From: Mucilaginibacter aquatilis
GTDB lineage: Bacteria; Bacteroidota; Bacteroidia; Sphingobacteriales; Sphingobacteriaceae
Direction: 5' to 3'
Assembly: GCF_009755275.1 (NCBI RefSeq)
Contig: NZ_WQLA01000008.1
Span: 62,001-126,000 of the forward strand
DNA length: 64,000 nucleotides
The position numbers were made by a program, and so were the translations under genes. A model generated the notes under the pieces. That model was not told the DNA's origin. It ran no database searches and worked only from the letters and a program-made list of their open reading frames with translations. Below, in pieces: positions 1-9,169 of the stretch (its first letter is position 1; every line of letters starts with the position of its first letter).

Positions 1-2892
1 AACTGCACGGTCATTGGAATTGATAACGCCATCACCATTCAGGTCTGCTACTCTGATGGTACCAATAACTGAGCCGGCCCCTGTCATTGTTAGGTTAAGC
101 CGTTTGGCTTCGGCTGAATCTGCCCTGGTGTTTTGCCATATACCCACTTGTTGGTAGTTATACAGAGCGTTTATTGGTGAGCCCACAAATCTGTTGCTAC
201 CAACGTCTTGCGTAACACCATTTTGTAACGCCGTTATTTTGTTACGGTTAAATGATACATTGACGTTGCTGGTCCAGCCAAAATCTTTTCGGGTTTTTGC
301 CTTAACGTTAACCGAGCTTATGGTTATTTCCAAACCTTTGTTTTCGGTTTTTCCCACGTTAGCCAGAAACTGCGAGGTATAGCCTGTCGTTATAGGTAGA
401 TTTTGAGGAAGTATCAGATCATTTGTTTTTTGATGATAAACATCAACCGTACCGGTTATACGGTCTTTAAACAAGCCAAAGTCCAACCCTACATTTAACG
501 TAGATGTGTACTCCCAGCCAAGCTGAGGATTAGGTACGCTGTTAGGATAAGTACCCGTTACATTAGTTGTGCCATAGTTATAATTGAATATGGTAAGGCC
601 TCCAAGCGTTTGGTAAGGGCTAACAGCCGCATTACCTACCGAACCATAACCCAGGCGAAGTTTTAAACTGGATACGGCGTTAATACTTTTCATGAAGCTT
701 TCTTCGGAAATGTTCCAGCCAATGGCGGCACTTGGGAATAAGTGGTACTTATTTCCGGGAGCAAGCGTAGATGATCCATCAGAACGCATAGTAACTGTAA
801 GCAGATATTTGCTTTTGAAATCATAATTAATGCGCCCCATGAACGACACTATCGAAAATTTGGAATAACTTCCGGTCCCTTTAAAATTAGCGCCTAATTC
901 GGGATTGTAGTACTGCACATAGTCGGCCAGGATATTGTTATAAGTTAAGGTTGTAGAGTACTTGTTATCCTGCTGATAACTAAATAGCCCTGTACCGGTA
1001 ACATGATGGTTTTTGGCAAAGGTATTTTCGTAAACAATAAGGTTTTCCAGTGTAAAGTTCCGGTAATCATAATTAGTGTTTCTGGCTGTAGACGGTCCGC
1101 TCAAATTTTGGAACGTTGCGCTCCCGAAAAAGTCGCCGTATGTTTCCGGCGTTAGTTCTACACCACCATTAAATCGATATTTTAAATGCGGTGTAAATTG
1201 CGCTTCTGCGTAAGCAGTGGTAAACATATTGTAGCGGGTACGGTTTTGTACCACTGCACCCGGAACCAGATTAGCCAATGGGTTGTATATCAGCGATCCG
1301 CCACCCGGAAATGGGATCAGGTTACCTGCGGCATCGTACGGAACAGTTAATGGGCTTGATTGTAACGCCTGAGAAACCGGGTTAATTCCTTCGCCGTTGG
1401 TTCTGCTCACCGAGTTAAGAGAACTAACTCCAACTTTGAAAATTTTGCCCAATTGCTGGTCTACACTTATTTTAAAGCTATAGCGCTGGAAAGAAAGCCC
1501 GGGAAAAACACCGGTTTCATTGAAATAACCTGCCGAAATTGCATACTTGGTTTGTTCGGTACCACCCGAAACGCCTAACTGGTGATTGGTTCGCAAACCG
1601 TTTTTAAAGATTAACTTTTGCCAGTTGGTGTTGGTACCATTTTGCCTGCCAGCAAGCTCTGCCGGCAAAAATGTAATGCCATCGGTATAAAACCGCGGAT
1701 CATCAATTCCGCTATATGGGTTAGGCGCGTTTATAACATTTGGGTTGTTTGCATTATAACTTCCCCATTTTTTATAAACCTCATAGTCTTGCGGCTGCAT
1801 TACATCGTAATAACCCAAAGGTTTCATTACCCCGGCATAGCCGCTGTAGGAGATAACAGGTGCGCCGGTTTTACCACGCCTGGTTGAAATTAAAATAACA
1901 CCATTGGCGCCCCTTGACCCATAAATTGCCGTTGCCGAAGCATCCTTTAGTATTTGAACAGATACCACATCATCCTGGTTAAGGTCATTAATGTAAGTTC
2001 CGTTGTAAGGAATGCCATCAACAACGTAAAGCACGTCATTAGTTGCACCTCCCTGTAAGGAGCGTTGTCCGCGTATAGCAATAGAAGGTGTTGAACCAGG
2101 GTGACTATTACCACCGCTTTTTTGAATATCCAAGCCGGGAGCCTGGCCTTGCAACGCACTTACCAGGTTACTTACTGGTACACTCTTCAATGCTTCTTCG
2201 TTTACCGAAGCTATGGAACCGGTTACATCAGCTTTTTTTTGCGAACCGTAACCCACCACAACCACTTCGTTCATGGCAGATACTTTTTCTTTAAGCGTTA
2301 CGTCAATTTGGGTTTGGTTGTTTACCGGCACTTCAAGCAACTCAAAACCAATGGCGGTAAACACTAGGGTTTGATTACCATCCGATAATTTAAGTGAATA
2401 TGTTCCGTTCGGGCTGGTGATGGTGCCACCGTTAGCACCTTTTATACTTACGGTAATACCTGGTAGTGGCTGCCCCTTAGTATCTTTAACAGTGCCTGTT
2501 ACCGTTATTACATTGGGTACAACTACAATATTCTTTTTTTGAACAACTACTGTCTTCTGATAAATTACATAAGTGAGCGGCTCATTTGCAAAAATCTCAT
2601 TGAGTGCATCTTTAAGCTCAACCTCTTTTACAAATAGCGTAACAGGTTTTGCCTCGCTGAGCATATCTGAGTTATAAACAAAATTGTACCCGGTTTGCTG
2701 TTTTAATTTGTCGAACACCTTGTTAAGAGGAGTATTCTTGACAGAAATGCTGACCACCTGTGCAAATGTTGCCGCGCTTACCTGCATAAAGCAGGCTACA
2801 ATAAGAATAACCACAAGTTTCACTATTCGACTGATTTTATAAGGTACACAGGAAAGTTTCCTGCATGAAAATGCATGGGAAAATTTATACAT
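1..2892 (-). CDS. SusC-like TonB-dependent receptor with STN domain (C-terminus cut by window edge)
   Basis: Outer-membrane receptor that imports glycan fragments with a SusD partner and signals to FecR. The frame is open from the ATG at 2890-2892 to base 1, giving 964 residues; the last part of the barrel lies outside the window. Domains in order: signal segment about 22-45 ending near SAATFAQ, STN signalling domain about 46-118 (YNFVYNSDML), carboxypeptidase-D-like domain from about 128 (KGQPLPGITVSIKG), plug beginning VVGYGSQKKADVTGS with the ILKDASATAIYGSRGANGV motif, then barrel. Located 141 nt downstream of its fecR. The STN domain implies that it senses substrate and controls the neighbouring sigma factor. 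The cognate SusD and enzymes should lie beyond the left edge. Family assignment is secure; the substrate is unknown. Confidence 0.96.
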   Translation of the reverse strand, partial: MYKFSHAFSCRKLSCVPYKISRIVKLVVILIVACFMQVSAATFAQVVSISVKNTPLNKVFDKLKQQTGYNFVYNSDMLSEAKPVTLFVKEVELKDALNEIFANEPLTYVIYQKTVVVQKKNIVVVPNVITVTGTVKDTKGQPLPGITVSIKGANGGTITSPNGTYSLKLSDGNQTLVFTAIGFELLEVPVNNQTQIDVTLKEKVSAMNEVVVVGYGSQKKADVTGSIASVNEEALKSVPVSNLVSALQGQAPGLDIQKSGGNSHPGSTPSIAIRGQRSLQGGATNDVLYVVDGIPYNGTYINDLNQDDVVSVQILKDASATAIYGSRGANGVILISTRRGKTGAPVISYSGYAGVMKPLGYYDVMQPQDYEVYKKWGSYNANNPNVINAPNPYSGIDDPRFYTDGITFLPAELAGRQNGTNTNWQKLIFKNGLRTNHQLGVSGGTEQTKYAISAGYFNETGVFPGLSFQRYSFKISVDQQLGKIFKVGVSSLNSVSRTNGEGINPVSQALQSSPLTVPYDAAGNLIPFPGGGSLIYNPLANLVPGAVVQNRTRYNMFTTAYAEAQFTPHLKYRFNGGVELTPETYGDFFGSATFQNLSGPSTARNTNYDYRNFTLENLIVYENTFAKNHHVTGTGLFSYQQDNKYSTTLTYNNILADYVQYYNPELGANFKGTGSYSKFSIVSFMGRINYDFKSKYLLTVTMRSDGSSTLAPGNKYHLFPSAAIGWNISEESFMKSINAVSSLKLRLGYGSVGNAAVSPYQTLGGLTIFNYNYGTTNVTGTYPNSVPNPQLGWEYTSTLNVGLDFGLFKDRITGTVDVYHQKTNDLILPQNLPITTGYTSQFLANVGKTENKGLEITISSVNVKAKTRKDFGWTSNVNVSFNRNKITALQNGVTQDVGSNRFVGSPINALYNYQQVGIWQNTRADSAEAKRLNLTMTGAGSVIGTIRVADLNGDGVINSNDRAV

Positions 2893-2911
2893 TTGGTTAA
2901 TAAGTTAATTT

Positions 2912-2921
2912 ATAATTGATT
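2912..2921 (-). promoter_or_regulatory. AACCAATTAT-like element before susC
   Basis: The - strand reads AATCAATTAT, a 9/10 match to the AACCAATTAT element that abuts two sigma-factor starts in this window. It ends 19 nt before the susC ATG. A second AACCAA directly touches that ATG. The function is unknown; it could be a translation-initiation or leader signal. Confidence 0.3.
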
Positions 2922-2965
2922 GTTGGTACGATTAATTGGATTGCTTATGGCCTAACGGCAGATTA

Positions 2966-2989
2966 CCGGGGGCGCTCCAACGCTCCTGG
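2966..2989. repeat. GC-rich imperfect inverted repeat between fecR and susC
   Basis: Two 9-nt arms, CCGGGGGCG and CGCTCCTGG, are separated by CTCCAA. As + strand RNA they pair fully using two G-U pairs; on the - strand, the transcribed sense here, there are two A-C mismatches. A closely similar element lies in the same fecR-susC position at 54482-54507. It could be a leader hairpin, an operator or a small dispersed palindrome. Confidence 0.4.
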
Positions 2990-3033
2990 TTATCATTCAT
3001 TTTACAAATCCAATTGGTTGTTTATTGTAAAAG

Positions 3034-4191
3034 TCACGGCATAACGGTTATCCTCCTCCCATTAACTTTAAAATGAACCGTTCCGGTTAATTCAAGGGTT
3101 TTTAATAAGTAAGAGATGTCTTTAAACCTTGATACCGAACCGCCAAAGTTTTGCTTACTCAGTGGCCCTTCGTAGTCAATATCTACATCATACCATCTGG
3201 ACACTTGCCGCATAATGGTGCGTATATTTTCATTCTCAAAGCTGAACAAGCCGTTTTTCCATGCTACAATGTCGTCAACCTTAACCTCGCGAACTTTAAA
3301 GGCACTCCCACCCTGCTTTATCAGCCCTTGTTCGCCCGGAGTGAGCATGGCTGTGATTTCATCTTTTTCAAGCCTTACGGATCCCTCTAAAAGTGTGGTT
3401 TTAACAACACTTTCGTCTTGATAGGCCATTACGTTAAAATGTGTACCTAAAACATTTACATTTACGCCGTTGGCAACTACTTTAAATGGCATGCTCTTAT
3501 TTTTGGCTACTTCAAAATAGGCTTCCCCGGTTAACTCAACCAATCGTTCCTTGCCGGTAAATGTGGTTGGAAATTTTAGTGACGAGGCTGCATTAAGCCA
3601 AACCATTGTACCGTCTGCCAAAGTGAGTTGGTATTGCCCTCCACGTGGGGTAGCTATCGTATTGTATGCAACCTGGTTATCGTTTTCGGCTTTAGATTCG
3701 GCATTGTATACTAACTTACCGTTGCAGAGTTTTCTGACTTCGGCCGCGCCTTGCTTTGACACCAACCCTTTGTCAGACCCATCCAAATCTACCATGTTGC
3801 CATTGGCCAATATGAGTATAGCCTTATTGCTCCCCGGTGTAATAGCAGTTTTAACTGCTGCTTTCCTGGCAAAATGATCGGCCACGGTAACCTGCTTTTG
3901 TTCTTTGTCAGATAGCACAACAATGCCAACCGACAGAAAGATGAGTAAAGATGCCGCAATGGCCCATCTGGCCGGAAATTTCCTGGAACTTTTTTCTTTC
4001 GGAGTTATTTTAGAGCGAAGAGTATTCAAAAGTTCAGTTCTCACCTCATCCCGGTCACCCATTTCTGGTAACCATGGCAACTCCTTCAGTTCAAATTCAT
4101 CTTTATAATGATCCAGCCGTTGAATTTCTTCAGCTGTACATTTCCCGGTTTGGCACTTTTCATAAAGTGCTAAAAATTCATCTTTAGTCAT
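3034..4191 (-). CDS. FecR-family anti-sigma factor
   Basis: Inner-membrane regulator that holds the ECF sigma factor and relays the signal from the STN domain of the downstream SusC. It has 385 residues: a cytoplasmic N-terminal part 1-75 (TKDEFLALYEKCQTGKC), one membrane helix about 76-94, a periplasmic FecR domain about 180-275 (TPRGGQYQLTLADGTMVWLN and LTGEAYFEVAKN), and a C-terminal DUF4974-type domain about 315-385 (IMRQVSRWYDVDIDY). The length is typical for Bacteroidota. It lies divergent from the sigma gene at 4434 (242 nt between starts) and 141 nt upstream of susC, so the three form one sensing unit. Confidence 0.95.
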   Translation of the reverse strand: MTKDEFLALYEKCQTGKCTAEEIQRLDHYKDEFELKELPWLPEMGDRDEVRTELLNTLRSKITPKEKSSRKFPARWAIAASLLIFLSVGIVVLSDKEQKQVTVADHFARKAAVKTAITPGSNKAILILANGNMVDLDGSDKGLVSKQGAAEVRKLCNGKLVYNAESKAENDNQVAYNTIATPRGGQYQLTLADGTMVWLNAASSLKFPTTFTGKERLVELTGEAYFEVAKNKSMPFKVVANGVNVNVLGTHFNVMAYQDESVVKTTLLEGSVRLEKDEITAMLTPGEQGLIKQGGSAFKVREVKVDDIVAWKNGLFSFENENIRTIMRQVSRWYDVDIDYEGPLSKQNFGGSVSRFKDISYLLKTLELTGTVHFKVNGRRITVMP

Positions 4192-4423
4192 TAAAATAGT
4201 CGGTTACGACGTTAATTGGCTAAGCTCAACTATAACTGGTTCTATCAACATAGAGACTTTTTAGCGGCCTCAACGCATACAATAAAAAAAGTTTTTTTTA
4301 TAAGCACAAATGATGGTCTGAAACCTAGATATTAACTATCTTTTATCCTCGCAAATAAGTTACTCAGCAAATTTTGAGCTGTTAGAAGTTTTTATATAGC
4401 GATAAAAATTTCTAATTTTATGA

Positions 4424-4433
4424 AACCAATTAT
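4424..4433 (+). promoter_or_regulatory. AACCAATTAT element abutting sigma start codon
   Basis: AACCAATTAT sits directly against the ATG at 4434. The identical ten bases occupy the identical position before the sigma gene at 55802. No Shine-Dalgarno sequence is visible, so this may be the translation-initiation signal or part of an autoregulatory leader. Confidence 0.4.
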
Positions 4434-5021
4434 ATGCCTGATAAAAATTCCCCTGATGATGATTTGTGGCGAGCCATAAAATCTGAAAGTATTCCTGCGT
4501 TCGAAATTCTGGTAAAACGGTACTGGGAGGCTGTTTATACAACCGCATTTTCCCACCTTCGGGATAAAGAAATGGCAATGGAAATTGCAAATGATACTTT
4601 CCTTAACATATGGCAAAAAAAGCACGTGTTAGATATAGGCACATTTAAAAGCTATCTTACAACCAGCGCACGCTACCATGTTTATAAGGTACTAAAAGCC
4701 AAAAAAGCACTTAAATTAGCATACGTTGCTGATCACGAAAACTTGTCGTCGGTAAATGTATCAGTTAATACGGGAGAGGAAAAAATTCGGCACCTGAATT
4801 TGCAAAGCGAAATTGAGGCCCTCCTATCAGCACTGCCTGCCCGTTGCCGTGAAATTTTTTTGTTAAGCCGGCTGGGCAACCTTACCAATACCGAAATAGC
4901 TGAAAAGCTTTCTATTTCTAAAAGAACTGTTGAAAACCAAATATCTATTGCCCAAAGATTTGTTCAACAAAACTCTAAAAATATTGCGCTGAGTATTTTG
5001 GCAACCTTCCTTTTACAGTAA
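4434..5021 (+). CDS. ECF (sigma-70 family) RNA polymerase sigma factor
   Basis: Cytoplasmic sigma factor of the Bacteroidota FecI-like type, 195 residues. Region 2 lies at about 15-85 (AFEILVKRYWEAVYTTAFSH, MAMEIANDTFLNIW). Region 4 with its helix-turn-helix lies at about 125-185 (LPARCREIFLLSRLGNL, TNTEIAEKLSISKRTVENQI). It is divergent from its fecR and is presumably released when the STN-SusC at 1-2892 is loaded, then transcribes that PUL. The ATG at 4434 is preferred because AACCAATTAT abuts it, as at the sigma gene at 55802. Confidence 0.95.
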   Translation: MPDKNSPDDDLWRAIKSESIPAFEILVKRYWEAVYTTAFSHLRDKEMAMEIANDTFLNIWQKKHVLDIGTFKSYLTTSARYHVYKVLKAKKALKLAYVADHENLSSVNVSVNTGEEKIRHLNLQSEIEALLSALPARCREIFLLSRLGNLTNTEIAEKLSISKRTVENQISIAQRFVQQNSKNIALSILATFLLQ

Positions 5022-5154
5022 TATGCTTTTTAGGGGCACTTTGAAAGCGCCACCAAGTGCTATATAGCTATTGTAATCAATTTTTTATCATAACACATGT
5101 GCGTTCAGGCTAACAGTTGCACTCTAAGAGTATAAAAGCCAATTGTTAAACCTA

Positions 5155-7878
5155 ATGAGAATATTTTTCCTATTAATGCTGGCCGGTATTGCATCTTGTA
5201 ATATAACCTCGGCTCAAAGCAAAAACGCCTCTTTGGCATCACAATCGTCCATTAAATCAGTTTTTCTGCGCTCTTTAAAAAACCATCAAGGCGCTTACAC
5301 CTGGCAAATGATTAAAGCCTCAGAGGCCGGCACTGATGGAAACATCATTTCCACATCAGCATACCATGCAACAAATTGGAAAGCTGCGATAGTACCTGGA
5401 ACTGTATTAACAAGCCTTGTTGCCAATAAGGTATACCCTGAACCTTATTATAGTGATAACAACCGCAAAACCCGTAAACTGATACCGGACATCAGCGATG
5501 CAGGAAGGGAGTTTTACCACTATTGGTTCCGTACTAATTTTAAAGTTCCGGCTTCATTCAAAGGAAAGCGGCTGTGGTTGAAATTTCACGGCATTAATTA
5601 CCATAGCACCATTTGGCTTAACGGTAAGCGTTTAGGGCAGATGAAAGGAATGTTTAACAGTGAAAGTTTTGACATCAGTAAAATTGCAAACTTAAGTGAC
5701 AACAACATCCTTGCGGTTGATATTGAACCTGTTGACCATCCGGGTTCTACCTTTAAACCTGGCAAAACCAAAACGGGTGCCGTGGGTGAAAATCATAACG
5801 GAGGCGATGGTGAAATTGGTAAAGATGTAACCATGCTAATGAGTGTAGGCTGGGATTTTACAACTCATGACGGCATACGCGACCGTAACACCGGCATTTG
5901 GCGGGATATTGAACTTTTTGCTACCGGTGACGTAACTTTAGAGAATGCTTTTGTAAAAAGCAAGCTCCCTCTGCCAGATACCACCAGTGCCAAAGAAACG
6001 GTAAGTGTGGAAGTAAAAAACGCATCTGGCATTAAGCAAACCGGTTACATCTCAGGTACTATAAACGAAACCGGAAAAACATTTAAAAAAACCCTCACCT
6101 TATTACCTCATGAAACCAGGACGGTGACTTTTTCACCTGCTGAATATGCTGCGTTAAATATTAGCCGCCCTAAGCTTTGGTGGCCAGTTAACAAGGGAAA
6201 CCAAGCACTTTATACGTTATCGTTAAAGTTTGTTACTTCAAAAAACGTAGTAACGCATTCGCTTGATACTAAATTCGGCATCCGTGAAATAACTTCAGAT
6301 CAAAATACGCCCGACAAATCCCGGAGATTCCTGGTTAACGGAGTTCCCATATTTATAAGGGGAACTAACTGGATTCCGGAAGCAATGCTGAAAAACAGCG
6401 AAGCAAGGACAAAAGCCGAACTGCGATACACCAGGCAATCCGGCCTTAATTTCTTACGACTTTGGGGTGGCGGAATAGCCGAATCAGACTACTTCTATCA
6501 GCTGTGTGATGAATACGGAATTTTGGTGTGGACGGAATTTTGGGTAACTGCCGACACTAAACTACCAACAGATACTGCTCTTTATTTTAAAAACGTGGTG
6601 AGTACTGTTAAGCGCATTCGTAATCATGCTTCGCTGGCTTATTACGTTGATGCCAATGAAGGTAAAGAGGTTCCGGGTACCGGCAATTTAATTAATCAAC
6701 TTGACCCTACACGCGGCTACCAGGAACAATCTGAATGCTGTGGCGTGCACGATGGCAGTCCGTATAAATACGAAAACCCGATGCAGTACTTTGAAAACAC
6801 AGCATCGCCACGCGGAAGCCGTGTTGATGGATTTAATCCTGAATATGGTACATTATCGACACCGGTTCTATCTTCATTACAAAAAATGATGCCCGCTAAA
6901 GACCTATGGCCAATTAACGATTCTGTTTGGAACTATCTTGATGGAAACGGGTTTCATGGAGTAACCGGCAAATACCATCAGGCGGTAAATGAATTTGGCC
7001 GGTCATCATCCATAAAAGAGTATGCTCAAAAAGCGCAGCTTGTTGGAGCGCTTAATTTCAGAGCCATATGGGAAGTATGGAACTACAATAAATTTAACTA
7101 TGGAGATCGTTGGGCATCAGGGTTCTTATTTTGGTATCATAACAGTCCGCTGCCTCAAACTGCATCCCGAATGTATGATTGGTATTTGGAACCTACTGCA
7201 GCACTCTATTATTCGCAAAACGGACTTGCGCCTTTACATGCTCAGTTTGATTATTTGAAAAACACGGTATCTGTTTACAACGATTACCGCAAAGCGTTTA
7301 AGGGTTACCGGGCCGAGGCAACCGTATACGATTTCAACAGTAAACCTGTGTGGACAAAATCTACCACAATCAACATTCCTGAAGATGGAGTTGTTAAAGA
7401 TGCAATAACTATCAGCTTTCCTCCAAGTATCAGTCAAATTCACTTCATTAAGCTCAGGTTGCTTAACGCAGATGGCAAACTGGTAAACGATGCCTTTTAT
7501 TGGCGCTCTAAAGACGCTTATAAAGGCGCTTGGACTTTGACCGGGCCTGCAGTATCGGGCTTTAAGGATATTAACCAATTACCTAAAGCCAGTTTGAGTG
7601 TTTCGGCAAAAAAGCAGGCAGCTGCAGGGAAACAAATAGCTAAGGTAGTGGTGAAAAACCCATCTGAAAACTTGGCATTTTTTACGCAGTTACAGTTGCG
7701 GGGTGTAAACGGCCAAACCTATGCACCTGTGTATTACTCCGACAATTTCTTTTCATTGTTACCGGGAGAAGAAAAATCGGTAACTATTGAAATTCCCGAA
7801 TCAGCCAATAAAACCAAACTGGTGTTGGTAAGCTCGGCACTGAACTCAAGTGAGTCTGTTACGCCTGTTTCAAATTAG
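5155..7878 (+). CDS. GH2-family glycoside hydrolase lipoprotein (mannosidase/exo-glucosaminidase-like)
   Basis: Probable exo-glycosidase of the GH2 branch that holds beta-mannosidases and exo-beta-glucosaminidases. ATG 5155 (MRIFFLLMLAGIASC) gives a lipoprotein signal with Cys15; an in-frame TTG at 5143 would add four residues and is less likely. A galactose-binding-like N-terminal sandwich (about 70-220: FHGINYHSTIWLNGKRLG) is followed by an immunoglobulin-like domain and a TIM barrel beginning near FLVNGVPIFIRGTNWIPEAM. The probable acid/base is Glu502 (codon 6658-6660, in YYVDANEG) and the probable nucleophile Glu563 (codon 6841-6843, in FNPEYG). SGFLFWYHNS and the C-terminal sandwich also match this branch. 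It is 20 nt upstream of the GH130 gene, so they share an operon. The substrate is uncertain: mannoside, glucosaminide or another beta-sugar. Confidence 0.85.
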   Translation: MRIFFLLMLAGIASCNITSAQSKNASLASQSSIKSVFLRSLKNHQGAYTWQMIKASEAGTDGNIISTSAYHATNWKAAIVPGTVLTSLVANKVYPEPYYSDNNRKTRKLIPDISDAGREFYHYWFRTNFKVPASFKGKRLWLKFHGINYHSTIWLNGKRLGQMKGMFNSESFDISKIANLSDNNILAVDIEPVDHPGSTFKPGKTKTGAVGENHNGGDGEIGKDVTMLMSVGWDFTTHDGIRDRNTGIWRDIELFATGDVTLENAFVKSKLPLPDTTSAKETVSVEVKNASGIKQTGYISGTINETGKTFKKTLTLLPHETRTVTFSPAEYAALNISRPKLWWPVNKGNQALYTLSLKFVTSKNVVTHSLDTKFGIREITSDQNTPDKSRRFLVNGVPIFIRGTNWIPEAMLKNSEARTKAELRYTRQSGLNFLRLWGGGIAESDYFYQLCDEYGILVWTEFWVTADTKLPTDTALYFKNVVSTVKRIRNHASLAYYVDANEGKEVPGTGNLINQLDPTRGYQEQSECCGVHDGSPYKYENPMQYFENTASPRGSRVDGFNPEYGTLSTPVLSSLQKMMPAKDLWPINDSVWNYLDGNGFHGVTGKYHQAVNEFGRSSSIKEYAQKAQLVGALNFRAIWEVWNYNKFNYGDRWASGFLFWYHNSPLPQTASRMYDWYLEPTAALYYSQNGLAPLHAQFDYLKNTVSVYNDYRKAFKGYRAEATVYDFNSKPVWTKSTTINIPEDGVVKDAITISFPPSISQIHFIKLRLLNADGKLVNDAFYWRSKDAYKGAWTLTGPAVSGFKDINQLPKASLSVSAKKQAAAGKQIAKVVVKNPSENLAFFTQLQLRGVNGQTYAPVYYSDNFFSLLPGEEKSVTIEIPESANKTKLVLVSSALNSSESVTPVSN

Positions 7879-7898
7879 CAAGCCCATATTTTGAAATT

Positions 7899-9053
7899 AT
7901 GAAAAATTCTTATCGTTTATTATTTGCCTTATTGTTTACCTTTTTAGTTAACGCAACATCAAAAGCACAAACAAAAAATTCACTCCCAGACTGGGCACTT
8001 GGAGGCTTTATAAGACCAACTAACATCAATCCTATTATTGCCCCTGATACAAATTCTTTATTCCTCGACCCCATGTCGGGCAAAAAAACCCGATGGGAAG
8101 ATAATGACACCTTTAATCCTGCAGCTGTGGTTAAAAACGGGAAGGTAATTCTTTTATACAGATCAGAAGATAGAAGTGGTGTTAAGATAAGTACACGCAC
8201 CTCAAGATTAGGCTATGCTATAAGCAAAGATGGCCTGCATTTTAAACGAAAAACCCAACCGGTTCTCTATCCTGATAATGATGATCAAAAAGAATTTGAA
8301 TGGCCTGGAGGCTGCGAAGATCCCCGCGTTGCAGTTACCGAAGATGGAACCTATGTTGTTTTATACACACAGTGGAACCGCAAAGTACCACGCTTAGGTG
8401 CGGCTACCTCGAAAGACATGATTCACTGGAAGAAACATGGCCCGATATTTCATGATGCTTATGAGGGTAGATTTTTAAACATGCCCACCAAATCAGCATC
8501 TATTTTAACCCAGGTAAAAAACAACAAGCAAGTAATTGCAAAATTAAACGGGCAGTATTTTATGTACTGGGGCGAAAGAAATGTGTATGCAGCAACATCG
8601 GCCAACATGGTAGATTGGACCCCGCTTGTAGATGCACAAGGAAAGTTGCTTGTGCTAGCAGCTCCAAGAAACGGATATTTTGACAGCGACTTTACGGAGT
8701 GCGGCCCTCCCGCAGTTATGACCGAAAAAGGCATTGTACTGTTATATAACGGAAGAAACAATAACGGAGAAAGGGGCGACAAAAGATTTAATGGTGGCAC
8801 ATACTCGGCCGGACAAATGTTGTTTGACAAAGCCGACCCAACGAAACTACTTGGACGCTTAGACGTGCCTTTTTTCCGCCCGATGGAACCGTTTGAAAGA
8901 AAAGGACAATATGCCAGCGGCACCGTATTTATTGAAGGATTGGTTTGGTTTAAACAAAAATGGTACTTGTATTACGGCAGTGCTGATTCGAGAGTTTGCG
9001 TAGCGGTTTACGACCCCAAAAAACAAACTCCACCAGATCCAATTACTAATTAA
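7899..9053 (+). CDS. GH130-family beta-mannoside phosphorylase/hydrolase, secreted
   Basis: A 384-residue five-bladed beta-propeller of the GH130 type. The signal peptide is MKNSYRLLFALLFTFLVNAT, cleaved near SKAQ. Diagnostic blocks are DNDTFNPAAV (about residue 70), YRSEDRSG, and GGCEDPRV with the probable catalytic Asp141 (codon 8319-8321). AATSKDMIHW and the late GQYASGTVFIEG region are also present. GH130 members cleave or phosphorolyse beta-mannosides; phosphorylases are usually cytosolic, so the signal peptide argues for a periplasmic hydrolase such as a beta-1,2-mannosidase, though this is inference. It follows the GH2 gene by 20 nt and is closed by a strong terminator. Confidence 0.87.
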   Translation: MKNSYRLLFALLFTFLVNATSKAQTKNSLPDWALGGFIRPTNINPIIAPDTNSLFLDPMSGKKTRWEDNDTFNPAAVVKNGKVILLYRSEDRSGVKISTRTSRLGYAISKDGLHFKRKTQPVLYPDNDDQKEFEWPGGCEDPRVAVTEDGTYVVLYTQWNRKVPRLGAATSKDMIHWKKHGPIFHDAYEGRFLNMPTKSASILTQVKNNKQVIAKLNGQYFMYWGERNVYAATSANMVDWTPLVDAQGKLLVLAAPRNGYFDSDFTECGPPAVMTEKGIVLLYNGRNNNGERGDKRFNGGTYSAGQMLFDKADPTKLLGRLDVPFFRPMEPFERKGQYASGTVFIEGLVWFKQKWYLYYGSADSRVCVAVYDPKKQTPPDPITN

Positions 9054-9116
9054 ACCCAAATGATTATTTGAAATACAGACGTTTGTTTACTATAATAATA
9101 AATCAACAAAATTATT

Positions 9117-9158
9117 AAAAAAGGTTCTTGCCGATACAAGTGGCAAGAACCTTTTTTT
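9117..9158. terminator. Bidirectional intrinsic terminator between convergent genes
   Basis: A perfect stem pairs AAAAAAGGTTCTTGCC (9117-9132) with GGCAAGAACC plus a T run (9142-9158) around a 9-nt loop. The A run on one side and T run on the other allow termination from both directions. It lies between the end of the GH130 gene (+) and the end of the GH43 gene (-). Confidence 0.9.
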
Positions 9159-9169
9159 ATTACTCATAG

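Noticed and set aside
8459..8923. 154-codon antisense open frame in the GH130 gene
   Set aside because: It lies wholly inside a well-supported gene and has no recognisable motif.
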